Positions 1 through 5,902 of a stretch of DNA of 5,902 bases are shown here, in pieces (the stretch's first letter is position 1; each line of letters starts with the position of its first letter). Origin of the DNA: Brevibacillus sp. (GTDB lineage: Bacteria; Bacillota; Bacilli; Brevibacillales; Brevibacillaceae); contig JARDZO010000313.1 of the NCBI GenBank assembly GCA_029240815.1, positions 1 to 5,902 on the forward strand, in the 5' to 3' direction. The position numbers were made by a program, and so were the translations under genes. A model generated the notes under the pieces. The model worked only from the letters and a program-made list of their open reading frames with translations, was not told the DNA's origin and ran no database searches.

Positions 1-156
1 CCAGCTTCTACGATGGAAGAATGGCTACAGAAAGAGACTTCTCTGCAGGAGAAGGTAGACGGCCTGGTGCAGGAAGCGCTGGCCGCTGGTGGGCAGGACA
101 ATATTACGCTCGTTGCCGTGCGCAACATGCCCGTAGCCAGTGAGAAAGAGGGGTGA
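1..156 (+). CDS. prpC: PP2C-type Ser/Thr protein phosphatase PrpC (Stp), 3' end only
   Basis: Only the last 51 codons are present, in frame from base 1 and ending at TGA 154-156. The visible part has an amphipathic helix followed by GGQDNITLVAV (residues 30-40 of the fragment). This matches the last conserved PP2C motif (GGxDNxT), whose Asp binds a catalytic metal ion in this family. The family removes phosphate from Ser/Thr of proteins using Mn/Mg and acts in the cytoplasm. The gene directly downstream is the partner kinase prkC, which starts within a few bases of this stop. That is the standard prpC-prkC pairing of Firmicutes, where the two enzymes oppose each other on shared substrates. 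The identification rests on this one motif plus context; the N-terminal RxxxNED and DGMGG motifs lie outside the window. Confidence 0.9.
   Translation, partial: PASTMEEWLQKETSLQEKVDGLVQEALAAGGQDNITLVAVRNMPVASEKEG
148..156 (+). promoter_or_regulatory. Ribosome binding site for prkC, inside the prpC stop region
   Basis: GAGGGGTGA matches the GGTGA half of the ideal AGGAGGTGA and keeps pairing in the rest through G-U wobble. It ends five bases before ATG 162, the normal distance. For GTG 153 the site would overlap the start codon, and only the weak GAGAAAGAG would remain upstream. This favours ATG 162. The site lies across the prpC stop codon, so translation of kinase and phosphatase is probably coupled (inference). 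Confidence 0.65.
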
Positions 157-161
157 GAGAG

Positions 162-2147
162 ATGGATGGTCAACGGCTTGGAGGGCGGTACCAGCTAGAA
201 GCCCGCGTAGGCGGGGGCGGAATGGCGATCGTTTACAAGGCCAAGGATTTGATTTTAAATCGTCCCGTTGCGGTGAAGGTATTGCGTTCACAGTTCGGGG
301 GAGACGAAGACTTCGTGAACCGGTTCAGACGGGAAGCGCAGGCAGTTGCAAGCCTGTCTCACCCCAATGTGGTCGGGGTTTACGATGTCGGACAAGAAGG
401 CGATACCCATTACATGGTGATGGAATACATAGAAGGCTACACGCTGAAAGAAGTCATTATTCAGCGGGGAGCTCTGCCTGTGGAAGAAGCTGTGAGGATC
501 GCTGAACAAATTTGCGATGCACTCGATCATGCCCATCAAAATCAGATTATTCACAGGGATATTAAGCCGCACAACATCATGATTGGGAAAAATGGACGAG
601 TGAAAGTGACGGACTTCGGGATTGCCCGTGCAGTGACTTCCACGACGATTACGCATACAAATGCTATGCTCGGTTCGGTCCATTATTTTTCACCTGAACA
701 GGCGAGAGGCGGTATCACAGGGGAAAAGTCGGATATTTACTCGCTGGGGATCGTGCTGTATGAGATGGTGACAGGAGAGTTGCCGTTTTCGGGTGATTCA
801 CCGATTTCTGTAGCCCTCAAGCACCTGCAGGAGCCTCTGCCGGAGCCTCGTCAAGTGAACCCGGCTATTCCGCAAAGTGTGGAAAATGTCATTCTGAAGG
901 CTTTGGTGAAGGATCCTTTCCTACGCTATTCGTCTGCGCGTGAAATGCTTGAAGATTTGGAGACATGTCTTTTTCCAGAGCGCTTGAACGAGGAAAAGCT
1001 CACCTTCCCTGTGGATGAAGAGATGACCCGCGTGGTGCCGATCATTACGCAGGACATGCTCGACAATCATGGGAACGGCCGGACGGGCGGCGGAACGAGA
1101 AGCCGTTATGAGCAGCAACGCGAGGACGACGAAGAGCAAAAACCACAGAAAAAATGGTGGATGAAGACTCTGTTTTGGGTAGCTGGAATCGGTCTGTTTC
1201 TCGTGCTGGCGTTCTTCGGATTCAATTTCTTGCTGAATGTGTTCCCATCGGTGCCAGAGGTTCAGGTTCCTTATGTAGAAGGGACAGAGATCACCTTGGC
1301 ACAGAAAAAGATTGAGGATGCCAATCTGGTAGCGAACATTGTCGAGGAAGCCAATGACACGATCGAAAAAGGCATGGTCATCAGGCAAGATCCGGCGCCG
1401 CCCATGCGGTTGAAGGAAAAGGCTGTCGTGACGCTTTACGTGAGCAAGGGACAGCAGGCGGTTGACATGCCAAACCTCGTTTCCTTGTCGCGTACAGTTG
1501 CTGAACAGACGCTGAAGCAACTGGGCTTCAAGACAGAGAATATTACCTATGAAGAAGTCGAGGATGACAAGGCGGAAGCGGGCGAGGTCATTGGCCAATC
1601 GCCAGAAGCTAACGCAAAAGTATTCCCGACGAAAGACAGTGTACGCGTAACAGTGAGTAAAGGAAAAGCATATGTGAAGATGCCTGACGTTACCGGAAAG
1701 ACCATGGAGCAAGCACGGGTAGAATTGTTTAAGCTCGGGTTGGCTATCGGTGAGATCAAAGAAGAGCCTAGCTTCAAGTACGACAAAGCCGGGGTGGTAC
1801 TCTCAACGCATCCTTACGAAGCAGGCATGAACGTCCAAAAAGGAGTCGCGGTCCCCCTCACGGTAAGTAACGGCCAGTACCCGCAGGATGCGAAGCTAGC
1901 CAATGCGCCTGTATATGTGGAAGTCGTTCCAGGTGAGACTGCGGAGATTAAAATCGAAGTGAATGATTCTCGTGGTGATGCGCTAGTCTTGTACAAAGAG
2001 ACGATTACCGAGAGCAAGGAGTATGATGTACCGGTAGTCTTGTCACCGCAAAAAGATGCCGTCATCAAGGTGTCTAAGAAAGATCCGACGAAAAATGAGT
2101 ATGTGGAATACCAGACCATTCCGATTTCGTACAGCAGCTTGCCATAA
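162..2147 (+). CDS. prkC: PASTA-domain Ser/Thr protein kinase PrkC (Stk1/PknB family)
   Basis: A complete 661-residue membrane kinase, close to the usual 650-670. The cytoplasmic Hanks-type kinase domain spans about residues 9-270: glycine loop VGGGGMAIVYKAKD (16-29), ATP lysine K39 in VAVKV, catalytic HRDIKPHN from 131, DFG 151-153 and SPE 177-179. The activation loop between DFG and SPE is rich in Thr (159, 161, 162, 164, 166), as in B. subtilis PrkC, where such residues are autophosphorylated. An acidic, Gln-rich linker and a basic KKWWMK stretch precede one membrane helix (about 336-361). Outside the cell follow three PASTA repeats (about 369-430, 435-501, 505-571) and a C-terminal domain of about 90 residues. 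PASTA repeats bind muropeptides or lipid II and tie the kinase to growth, cell-wall control and spore germination. I chose ATG 162 because GAGGGGTGA at 148-156 sits five bases upstream. GTG 153, overlapping the prpC stop, is the alternative and adds three residues. Confidence 0.96.
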   Translation: MDGQRLGGRYQLEARVGGGGMAIVYKAKDLILNRPVAVKVLRSQFGGDEDFVNRFRREAQAVASLSHPNVVGVYDVGQEGDTHYMVMEYIEGYTLKEVIIQRGALPVEEAVRIAEQICDALDHAHQNQIIHRDIKPHNIMIGKNGRVKVTDFGIARAVTSTTITHTNAMLGSVHYFSPEQARGGITGEKSDIYSLGIVLYEMVTGELPFSGDSPISVALKHLQEPLPEPRQVNPAIPQSVENVILKALVKDPFLRYSSAREMLEDLETCLFPERLNEEKLTFPVDEEMTRVVPIITQDMLDNHGNGRTGGGTRSRYEQQREDDEEQKPQKKWWMKTLFWVAGIGLFLVLAFFGFNFLLNVFPSVPEVQVPYVEGTEITLAQKKIEDANLVANIVEEANDTIEKGMVIRQDPAPPMRLKEKAVVTLYVSKGQQAVDMPNLVSLSRTVAEQTLKQLGFKTENITYEEVEDDKAEAGEVIGQSPEANAKVFPTKDSVRVTVSKGKAYVKMPDVTGKTMEQARVELFKLGLAIGEIKEEPSFKYDKAGVVLSTHPYEAGMNVQKGVAVPLTVSNGQYPQDAKLANAPVYVEVVPGETAEIKIEVNDSRGDALVLYKETITESKEYDVPVVLSPQKDAVIKVSKKDPTKNEYVEYQTIPISYSSLP

Positions 2148-2165
2148 GTATATGGAGGGACATGA

Positions 2166-3056
2166 ATGCCAGAAGGACGGATTGTGAAAGCTTTGAGCGG
2201 GTTCTACTACGTCGCCGATGAAGGACGCATTTTCAGTTGTCGTGCGCGTGGGCTTTTCAAGAAAAAGGGAGCAAAAGTGAATCCGCTCGTAGGCGACTGG
2301 GTAGTCTACGATGTGATCAATGAAGAAGAAGGGTATGTCATGGAGGTGGGTGAGAGGACCAGCGAGCTGGTTCGTCCGCCCATTTCCAATGTGGATCAAG
2401 CTGTTCTCGTCTTTTCCATGTACAAACCAGCTTTCAGTGCCCTGTTACTGGACAAGTTTCTGGTGCATACGGAGAACGCAGGCATCGATTCTGTGATTAT
2501 CTTGTCAAAAGCCGATCAGGTATCAGAAGAAGAGGTGGCGGCCGTCGTCGAAAAATACGAGGCGATTGGCTATACCGTCATTCCGACATCTACGAAGCAG
2601 CAACGGGGGTTGCAGGAGGTTCGCGACATTTTGCATGATCGGATTTCCGTCTTCGCTGGACAGTCCGGCGTGGGGAAGTCCTCATTAATCAATGCGCTTT
2701 TTCCGGGAGTCAGCTTGCAGACAGGCGATGTCAGCGAGAAGCTGGGGCGCGGTAAGCATACGACTCGTCACGTGGAGCTCATTGCTTTGGACGGTGGAGG
2801 GTATGTAGCGGATACGCCAGGCTTCAGTTCCCTGGAGTTCATGGATTTGACGGAGCTGGATCTGGCTGAAGCGTTCCGGGACTTCTCGGATCGCGCTCCC
2901 GATTGCAAGTTCCGAGGCTGTCTGCATGTCACTGAACCGTCATGCGCCGTTCAGGATGCAGTGGAATCGGGCGAACTTAGCAAAGAGCGGTATGATAACT
3001 ACTTGCAATTCAGAGAAGAGCTGAAAGAATATCAACGGAGGAATAAACCATGGTAA
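2166..3056 (+). CDS. rsgA: Ribosome small-subunit biogenesis GTPase RsgA (CpgA/YloQ/YjeQ)
   Basis: A complete 296-residue protein with the full RsgA layout. An N-terminal OB fold (about 1-70, with VGDWV at 42-46) leads into a circularly permuted GTPase in which the motifs run G4-G5-G1-G2-G3. G4 reads LSKAD (113-117), G1/P-loop GQSGVGKS (165-172), the switch region [12 protein letters not shown] (194-205), and G3 DTPG (216-219). A C-terminal zinc site follows: Cys247, Cys252, His254 and Cys260, with the family spacing C-x4-C-x-H-x5-C. RsgA binds the 30S subunit late in assembly and uses GTP hydrolysis for maturation checking. In B. subtilis the homologue CpgA is phosphorylated by PrkC, which fits the adjacent kinase gene. 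The ATG is preceded by GGAGGGA at 2154-2160, five bases away, and lies 18 bases after prkC. An ATG at 2162 is out of frame and not the start. Confidence 0.97.
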   Translation: MPEGRIVKALSGFYYVADEGRIFSCRARGLFKKKGAKVNPLVGDWVVYDVINEEEGYVMEVGERTSELVRPPISNVDQAVLVFSMYKPAFSALLLDKFLVHTENAGIDSVIILSKADQVSEEEVAAVVEKYEAIGYTVIPTSTKQQRGLQEVRDILHDRISVFAGQSGVGKSSLINALFPGVSLQTGDVSEKLGRGKHTTRHVELIALDGGGYVADTPGFSSLEFMDLTELDLAEAFRDFSDRAPDCKFRGCLHVTEPSCAVQDAVESGELSKERYDNYLQFREELKEYQRRNKPW

Positions 3057-3697
3057 AAATCGCACCTTCGATCCTGTCAGCAGACTTTGCTAGATTGGGA
3101 GAAGAGATACTGGATGTCGAACGGGGAGGAGCGGACTGGATTCACGTCGATGTCATGGATGGGCACTTTGTTCCAAACATCACGATAGGGCCGTTGATCG
3201 TGGATGCGATCCGTCCTGTGACCCAATTGCCGCTCGACGTGCATCTGATGATCGAGGAACCGGATCGTTACATTCCCCAGTTCGCGAAGAGCGGAGCAGA
3301 CTGGATCACCGTTCATCAGGAAGCGTGCCGCCATTTGCACCGCACCCTTCATCTGATCAAGGAGCAAGGTGTCAAGGCAGGTGTCGTCTTGAATCCAGCT
3401 ACGCCATTGGCGACGATTGAGCATGTCCTCTCTGATCTGGATATGGTGCTTCTGATGACCGTTAACCCTGGTTTTGGTGGACAGAAATTTATTCACAACG
3501 TGGTACCGAAGATCAAGGAACTTCGTCGCATGCTGAACGAACGCGGCCTGGGACACGTAGAGATCGAGATCGACGGTGGAGTGAATACGGAAACAGCGCG
3601 TTTGTGTGAGGAAGCCGGTGCAACGGTTCTGGTTGCAGGAAACGCTGTGTTCAATCAACAAGATCGCGCTCAGGCAATTGCTGCCATCCGCGGTTAA
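3050..3697 (+). CDS. rpe: Ribulose-phosphate 3-epimerase
   Basis: A complete 215-residue TIM-barrel enzyme of normal family length. It interconverts D-ribulose 5-phosphate and D-xylulose 5-phosphate in the cytoplasmic pentose phosphate pathway. The metal and catalytic residues are all present: Ser7 in PSILS, His32 and Asp34 in [12 protein letters not shown] (32-43), His65 in LDVHLM, and Asp175 in EIDGGV. Phosphate-binding loops are NPGFGGQ (139-145), GG 176-177 and AGNAVF (196-201). The start codon lies within the last seven bases of rsgA. It has an excellent site, GGAGG at 3037-3041 (inside rsgA), eight bases upstream, so the two genes are probably translationally coupled. The gene is the last of its operon: a strong terminator begins 34 bases after the stop codon. 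In Bacillus a thiamine pyrophosphokinase gene, thiN, usually follows rpe; it is absent here. Confidence 0.98.
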   Translation: MVKIAPSILSADFARLGEEILDVERGGADWIHVDVMDGHFVPNITIGPLIVDAIRPVTQLPLDVHLMIEEPDRYIPQFAKSGADWITVHQEACRHLHRTLHLIKEQGVKAGVVLNPATPLATIEHVLSDLDMVLLMTVNPGFGGQKFIHNVVPKIKELRRMLNERGLGHVEIEIDGGVNTETARLCEEAGATVLVAGNAVFNQQDRAQAIAAIRG

Positions 3698-3731
3698 TCA
3701 CGACTCTTTCAAAGACTTTCATCACGCAAAT

Positions 3732-3775
3732 AAAGCCATCCCTTGACCGCTTCAGGGATGGCTTTCGTTTGTTTT
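3732..3775 (+). terminator. Intrinsic terminator after rpe, probably bidirectional
   Basis: A perfect 12-base-pair stem, AAAGCCATCCCT (3732-3743) with AGGGATGGCTTT (3754-3765), closes a 10-base loop. The tract CGTTTGTTTT follows on the + strand, giving a good Rho-independent terminator for the prpC-prkC-rsgA-rpe transcript. Read on the other strand, the stem is followed by TTTATTTG, so it can also stop the convergent transcript that ends with the gene at 3798-4235. Its forward activity should be the stronger. Confidence 0.92.
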
Positions 3776-3797
3776 CTATGTCAGCACAGACCACCAC

Positions 3798-4235
3798 TCA
3801 CAGCCCTGTTTTTGGTGGATCGGAAGTGACGTACGTCCCAGCGACTAAATCGTGAATAGCCCGCTTATCTTCACGGACACCCACCATGATCGCGCTGATG
3901 ATCGCACCGATGCCGAGTGTCACCGTATAGATAAGCCAGATGCCAACTACGGCTCGCAGAAGCATGGTGCCAATTCCCACTGCTTCTCCATCCAACCTTA
4001 CGATTCGTATCCCCATGATCCTTTTCCCTACGGTGTATCCATACCAGAATACAGGCAGCAAGAGACTGTAGAGTATCGACACCAGATTCGTAAACAGGTT
4101 TCCCTTCGTATCACCCGTCAACAAATAAGAGATGAGGGCCAGAGGTATACCGATTATCAATCCATCCAGCAAGCTCGCCCCTAAGCGACGCCAAAATCCT
4201 ACTGCATGGCTCGGTAACGGTTTTGCGTTCTCCAC
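3798..4235 (-). CDS. Small RDD-family integral membrane protein, function unknown
   Basis: A complete 145-residue protein. It carries the three sequence blocks of the RDD family: an N-terminal GFWRRLGASLLDGLI (13-27), a central GYTVGKRIMGIRIVRLDG (66-83), and a C-terminal KRAIHDLVAGTYV (124-136). Hydrophobic segments at about 20-40, 50-68 and 92-118 predict three membrane helices. RDD proteins are widespread; a few are linked to ion or proton exchange, but no role can be assigned here. The first block has Asp24 followed by Gly, where the family's name-giving pair is Asp-Asp. The start is GTG at 4233-4235, preceded by AAGGAAGGAG (plus-strand 4246-4255) at a ten-base distance. The gene lies 110 bases downstream of the M20 peptidase gene on the same strand with no clear terminator between, so co-transcription is possible. 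It converges on rpe. Confidence 0.88.
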   Translation of the reverse strand: MENAKPLPSHAVGFWRRLGASLLDGLIIGIPLALISYLLTGDTKGNLFTNLVSILYSLLLPVFWYGYTVGKRIMGIRIVRLDGEAVGIGTMLLRAVVGIWLIYTVTLGIGAIISAIMVGVREDKRAIHDLVAGTYVTSDPPKTGL

Positions 4236-4345
4236 TATATCTCAGCTCCTTCCTTTTCGATAGGGAATGTATATGACTGACTCACCGAAAGTAGAGCAAA
4301 AGAAAACGCCGCCACGAGATGAGCAGAGTGTAATCAAATCGAAAA

Positions 4346-5479
4346 TTACAAGCTGCTGAATAGACGTAGCAGCACCGCGATGCGGCCAGGAATGGCGTCG
4401 ATGACGATATGCTCATGGGAAGCGTGTGCCCCATCTCCTACCGGTCCCAATCCGTCGAGTGTAGGAGTCCCTTCGTCTGCGGCAAAATTACCATCGCTGG
4501 TCCCGCCGACCCCGCGTTCCGTCAAATGGAATCCTTCCAGCTGTGCCTGAGCCTGAGCTTGTAGAAACAGCTGCTCTGTCCCGCTGGTTCTCTCCATAGG
4601 CGGTTTGGTGATTCCGCCTTCTACGGTCAGCTGTGCGCCTTGCAAGACGGGCGTGAGCTGATTCATGAGAGTGGTGATTCTCTCTGCTTCTTCACTCGTG
4701 CTAATGCGGACATCGATATCAGCTTCCACATAGTCAGGAACGACATTGGAGACGCTTCCTCCACGGATCGTCCCGACAGAGAGCGTCGTGCCTGCATCAT
4801 AATCCGTAAAGGATTGGATGGCAATCACGTGGTGGGCAATCTCTTCAATGGCATTTACCCCCAGTGCATGATCATTTCCTGCATGAGCGGCCTGTCCCGT
4901 GACCTTCAATACAAACTCTCCACCGCCTTTGCGGCTCGTTTTCAGCGATCCGTCTCCAGCGGCAGGCTCGATCACGAGTGCGCATTTACTTCGTCTCGCT
5001 TCCTCCCGAATCCATTTCTCCGACGACAAACTGCCGATTTCCTCATCGGTATTCCAGAAAAAGACGAGCTTGTTCTTTAGCGGAATGTTTTCTTCGACGA
5101 TCGTCTTCAGAGCAAAATAACAGAAGACGATGCCCGCTTTCATATCGTACGTTCCAGGTCCAAATGCTCGTCCATCCTCGATTTTCCAAGGCTCTCGAAC
5201 GAGCGTGCCCAGCTCCTTTACGGTGTCAAAGTGACCGAGCACCATAATCTGTTCAGCGCCTTCTCCATATTCTACCCGCAGTTGATTCCCGTATGTAGAC
5301 TGAGGAATGATATCGACTTTGCAACCGAGTGAGCGGAAGCGATCTGCGATAAATGCGCCCAGTCGATCGACCGCTTGCTTATCGTGGGTGGGTGTTTCCA
5401 TCTCGACGTATGTACGCAGCTCTGCGAGAATATCGGGGAGCTTTTGCTGATAATGGGAAGTCCAATTGGCTGCCATCAT
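4346..5479 (-). CDS. M20-family zinc metallopeptidase (CPG2-like carboxypeptidase)
   Basis: A complete 377-residue cytoplasmic enzyme with no signal peptide. The expected di-zinc site of the M20 family is intact: His83 in HFDTV (with Asp85), bridging Asp112 in GTYDMKAG, catalytic base Glu146 and zinc ligand Glu147 in TDEEIGS, Glu171 in VIEPA, and a C-terminal His, most likely His352 in GAHASHE. The central dimerisation domain (about 185-295) has GQAAHAG with the conserved His199. GGTSDGN at 325-331 is another M20 signature. Architecture and motif spacing resemble the glutamate carboxypeptidase (CPG2) branch, which cleaves C-terminal amino acids from peptides or N-acyl amino acids. The substrate cannot be told from sequence, and aminoacylase or dipeptidase activity is equally possible. 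Two adjacent ATGs (5477-5479 and 5474-5476) share one ribosome binding site. The first was chosen, and the choice changes the protein by one residue. Confidence 0.93.
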   Translation of the reverse strand: MMAANWTSHYQQKLPDILAELRTYVEMETPTHDKQAVDRLGAFIADRFRSLGCKVDIIPQSTYGNQLRVEYGEGAEQIMVLGHFDTVKELGTLVREPWKIEDGRAFGPGTYDMKAGIVFCYFALKTIVEENIPLKNKLVFFWNTDEEIGSLSSEKWIREEARRSKCALVIEPAAGDGSLKTSRKGGGEFVLKVTGQAAHAGNDHALGVNAIEEIAHHVIAIQSFTDYDAGTTLSVGTIRGGSVSNVVPDYVEADIDVRISTSEEAERITTLMNQLTPVLQGAQLTVEGGITKPPMERTSGTEQLFLQAQAQAQLEGFHLTERGVGGTSDGNFAADEGTPTLDGLGPVGDGAHASHEHIVIDAIPGRIAVLLRLFSSL

Positions 5480-5483
5480 TTTT

Positions 5484-5491
5484 CCTCCTCC
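5484..5491 (-). promoter_or_regulatory. Strong ribosome binding site of the M20 peptidase gene
   Basis: On the minus strand this reads GGAGGAGG, two overlapping GGAGG cores. The upstream core is seven bases from the first ATG and the downstream core seven bases from the second, so both starts are served and the site does not decide between them. Confidence 0.8.
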
Positions 5492-5674
5492 ATGATGATT
5501 TCATATGCACTATAATTCTTTAGCTGCATTTTCGCCAGAGAAAAGTACAATTTCACAGAAGGAAACGATAAAAATGGGACATACTACAAAGGGAGCAAGG
5601 GGAGAGTGGGGAAATTATTTAATTTGTGTATAAAATTCTGTATATTGGATATTTAAATTATGAGTAAAAAAAGA

Positions 5675-5702
5675 TTGAATTTGTTCATCTAATGATTAAA
5701 AT
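5675..5702 (+). promoter_or_regulatory. Candidate sigma-A promoter for the lipoprotein gene
   Basis: TTGAAT (5675-5680) and TAAAAT (5697-5702) match the -35 and -10 consensus at 4/6 and 5/6 with a 16-base spacer, and lie in AT-rich DNA with A-tracts upstream (5665-5672). Transcription from here would give a leader of about 100 bases. TATAAA at 5716-5721 is an alternative -10, but it has no -35 at the right distance. The call rests on pattern matching alone in an AT-rich background. Confidence 0.4.
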
Positions 5703-5713
5703 AATCATTATCC
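5690..5713 (+). promoter_or_regulatory. Fur-box-like inverted repeat overlapping the promoter
   Basis: A perfect 9-base inverted repeat, TAATGATTA (5690-5698) and TAATCATTA (5702-5710), is separated by AAA. Bases 5694-5712 agree with the classical 19-base Fur box GATAATGATAATCATTATC at 16 of 19 positions, and the last 12 bases, ATAATCATTATC, are exact. It covers the candidate -10 element, the usual place for Fur to repress in iron-replete cells. AT-rich DNA yields partial matches by chance, and related PerR and Zur sites share the core, but the PerR and Zur flanks fit less well. It suggests that the lipoprotein downstream belongs to iron uptake (inference). Confidence 0.55.
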
Positions 5714-5798
5714 TGTATAAATATAAGTTGTCGAGTAATATAAACCCTTTCGAGCTTGGCGCCTAGATTTTCACCCGGATGTCAACGACCATCCTAAT

Positions 5799-5804
5799 GG
5801 GGGT
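5799..5804 (+). promoter_or_regulatory. Ribosome binding site of the lipoprotein gene
   Basis: GGGGGT pairs with the anti-Shine-Dalgarno sequence over six bases with one G-U wobble. It lies three bases from ATG 5808 and six bases from ATG 5811, so the second ATG has the better spacing. ACCC at 5773-5776 can pair with its GGGT end. Confidence 0.6.
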
Positions 5805-5807
5805 ACC

Positions 5808-5902
5808 ATGATGAAAAAACAGAAGTCTATCTTTTCTCTTGCACTAACTTCACTTTTGGCTGCTGCAGTAATGGCAGGTTGCGGTACTGGCAATCAATCC
5901 GG
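5808..5902 (+). CDS. Lipoprotein, probable ABC-transporter substrate-binding protein, 5' end only
   Basis: Thirty-one codons are visible before the window ends. They encode a classic Gram-positive lipoprotein signal peptide: two Met codons, basic KKQK, a hydrophobic core of about 16 residues (SIFSLALTSLLAAAVM), then the lipobox MAGC, with the lipidated Cys at residue 25 counted from ATG 5808. A Gly/Ser/Asn/Gln-rich tether (GTGNQS) follows. After cleavage the protein would be anchored to the outer face of the membrane. Such leaders are typical of substrate-binding proteins of ABC transporters, but other lipoproteins share them, so the ligand is not determined. The Fur-like site upstream favours an iron-siderophore binder; peptide-binding OppA-like proteins are the main alternative. 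ATG 5811 is the likelier true start by ribosome binding site spacing; the difference is one residue. Confidence 0.75.
   Translation, partial: MMKKQKSIFSLALTSLLAAAVMAGCGTGNQS

Larger units (their letters stand above)
5480..5807. other. Divergent intergenic region, 328 bases
   Basis: No convincing gene is present. The half next to the M20 gene (5492-5610) is mixed and, on the + strand, purine-rich (around 5590-5611). The minus-strand promoter of the M20 gene should lie here, but the best match (TATAGT at 5509-5514 with TGGCGA at 5532-5537, spacing 17) is poor at -35. From 5612 to about 5745 the DNA is very AT-rich, unlike the neighbouring genes, and includes the palindrome AAATTA-TT-TAATTT (5612-5625). 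This block ends in the candidate promoter and Fur-like site of the downstream lipoprotein gene. The last 60 bases are more GC-rich and form its leader. Confidence 0.7.

Noticed and set aside
921..1712. Long open frame on the minus strand inside prkC (263 codons)
   Set aside because: It lies entirely opposite the kinase linker, membrane helix and PASTA repeats. Its translation is low in recognisable features and rich in His, Arg and Phe, as expected for an antisense shadow.
3077..3661. Open frame on the minus strand across rpe (194 codons)
   Set aside because: rpe on the + strand has every catalytic residue of its family, so the opposite frame is a shadow without motif support.
4236..4345. 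Search for a promoter or terminator between the M20 and RDD genes
   Set aside because: TATACA-like bases occur on the minus strand near 4270, but no -35 lies at 16-18 bases and no stem-loop with a T-tract follows the M20 stop.
5511..5516. Perfect TATAAT on the + strand upstream of the AT-rich block
   Set aside because: The position 17 bases upstream reads CTCCAT, which is no -35 element and lies in the M20 ribosome binding site. No + strand gene follows for about 300 bases.
5509..5537. Possible minus-strand promoter for the M20 gene (TATAGT with TGGCGA at 17 bases)
   Set aside because: The -35 matches only 3 of 6 positions, too weak to call as a feature. It is mentioned only within the intergenic entry.
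5529..5544. TTTTC...GAAAA inverted repeat resembling a CodY site
   Set aside because: CodY sites have TTTTC and GAAAA separated by one base. Here the gap is six, so the match is not meaningful.
5612..5625. AAATTA-TT-TAATTT palindrome
   Set aside because: A 14-base AT-only palindrome in an AT-rich block is expected by chance and matches no operator I know.
5574..5633. A 19-codon open frame on the + strand with an AGAAGGA-like site upstream
   Set aside because: It is short, has no recognisable signal or motif, and its end runs into the AT-rich block. Nothing distinguishes it from a chance frame.

Overview
The window reads as low-to-mid GC Firmicutes DNA, most likely Brevibacillus or a related member of the Paenibacillaceae. 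This is inferred from the prpC-prkC-rsgA-rpe gene order, strong GGAGG-type ribosome binding sites, PASTA-kinase architecture and lipoprotein signal style; no marker gene here fixes the genus.

Layout: (1) Positions 1-3697, + strand, hold a tightly packed housekeeping operon: the 3' end of the PP2C phosphatase prpC, the membrane PASTA Ser/Thr kinase prkC, the ribosome-assembly GTPase rsgA (cpgA), and ribulose-phosphate 3-epimerase rpe. Gaps are 5 and 18 bases, and rsgA and rpe overlap by 7. (2) Positions 3732-3775 hold a strong intrinsic terminator that also serves, more weakly, the convergent genes. (3) Positions 3798-5479, - strand, hold a small RDD-family membrane protein and, upstream of it, a complete M20 zinc carboxypeptidase of the CPG2-like branch. 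(4) Positions 5480-5807 form an AT-rich divergent intergenic region. It contains a candidate promoter overlapped by a Fur-box-like inverted repeat, then a leader of about 100 bases. (5) From 5808 to the window end is the start of a + strand lipoprotein, probably an ABC-transporter substrate-binding protein and, if the Fur box is real, an iron-siderophore one.

How the genes work together: PrkC senses cell-wall fragments through its external PASTA repeats and phosphorylates cytoplasmic proteins, PrpC reverses this, and RsgA is a known substrate of this pair in Bacillus subtilis. Rpe is a pentose-phosphate enzyme carried along in the same transcript. The RDD and M20 genes may share a transcript, but nothing in the sequence links them functionally.

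I see no RNA gene, mobile element, CRISPR array, origin or pseudogene. The operon is ordinary, conserved core genome. The most interesting stretch is the 5675-5807 control region. I found no evidence of a previously undescribed system.
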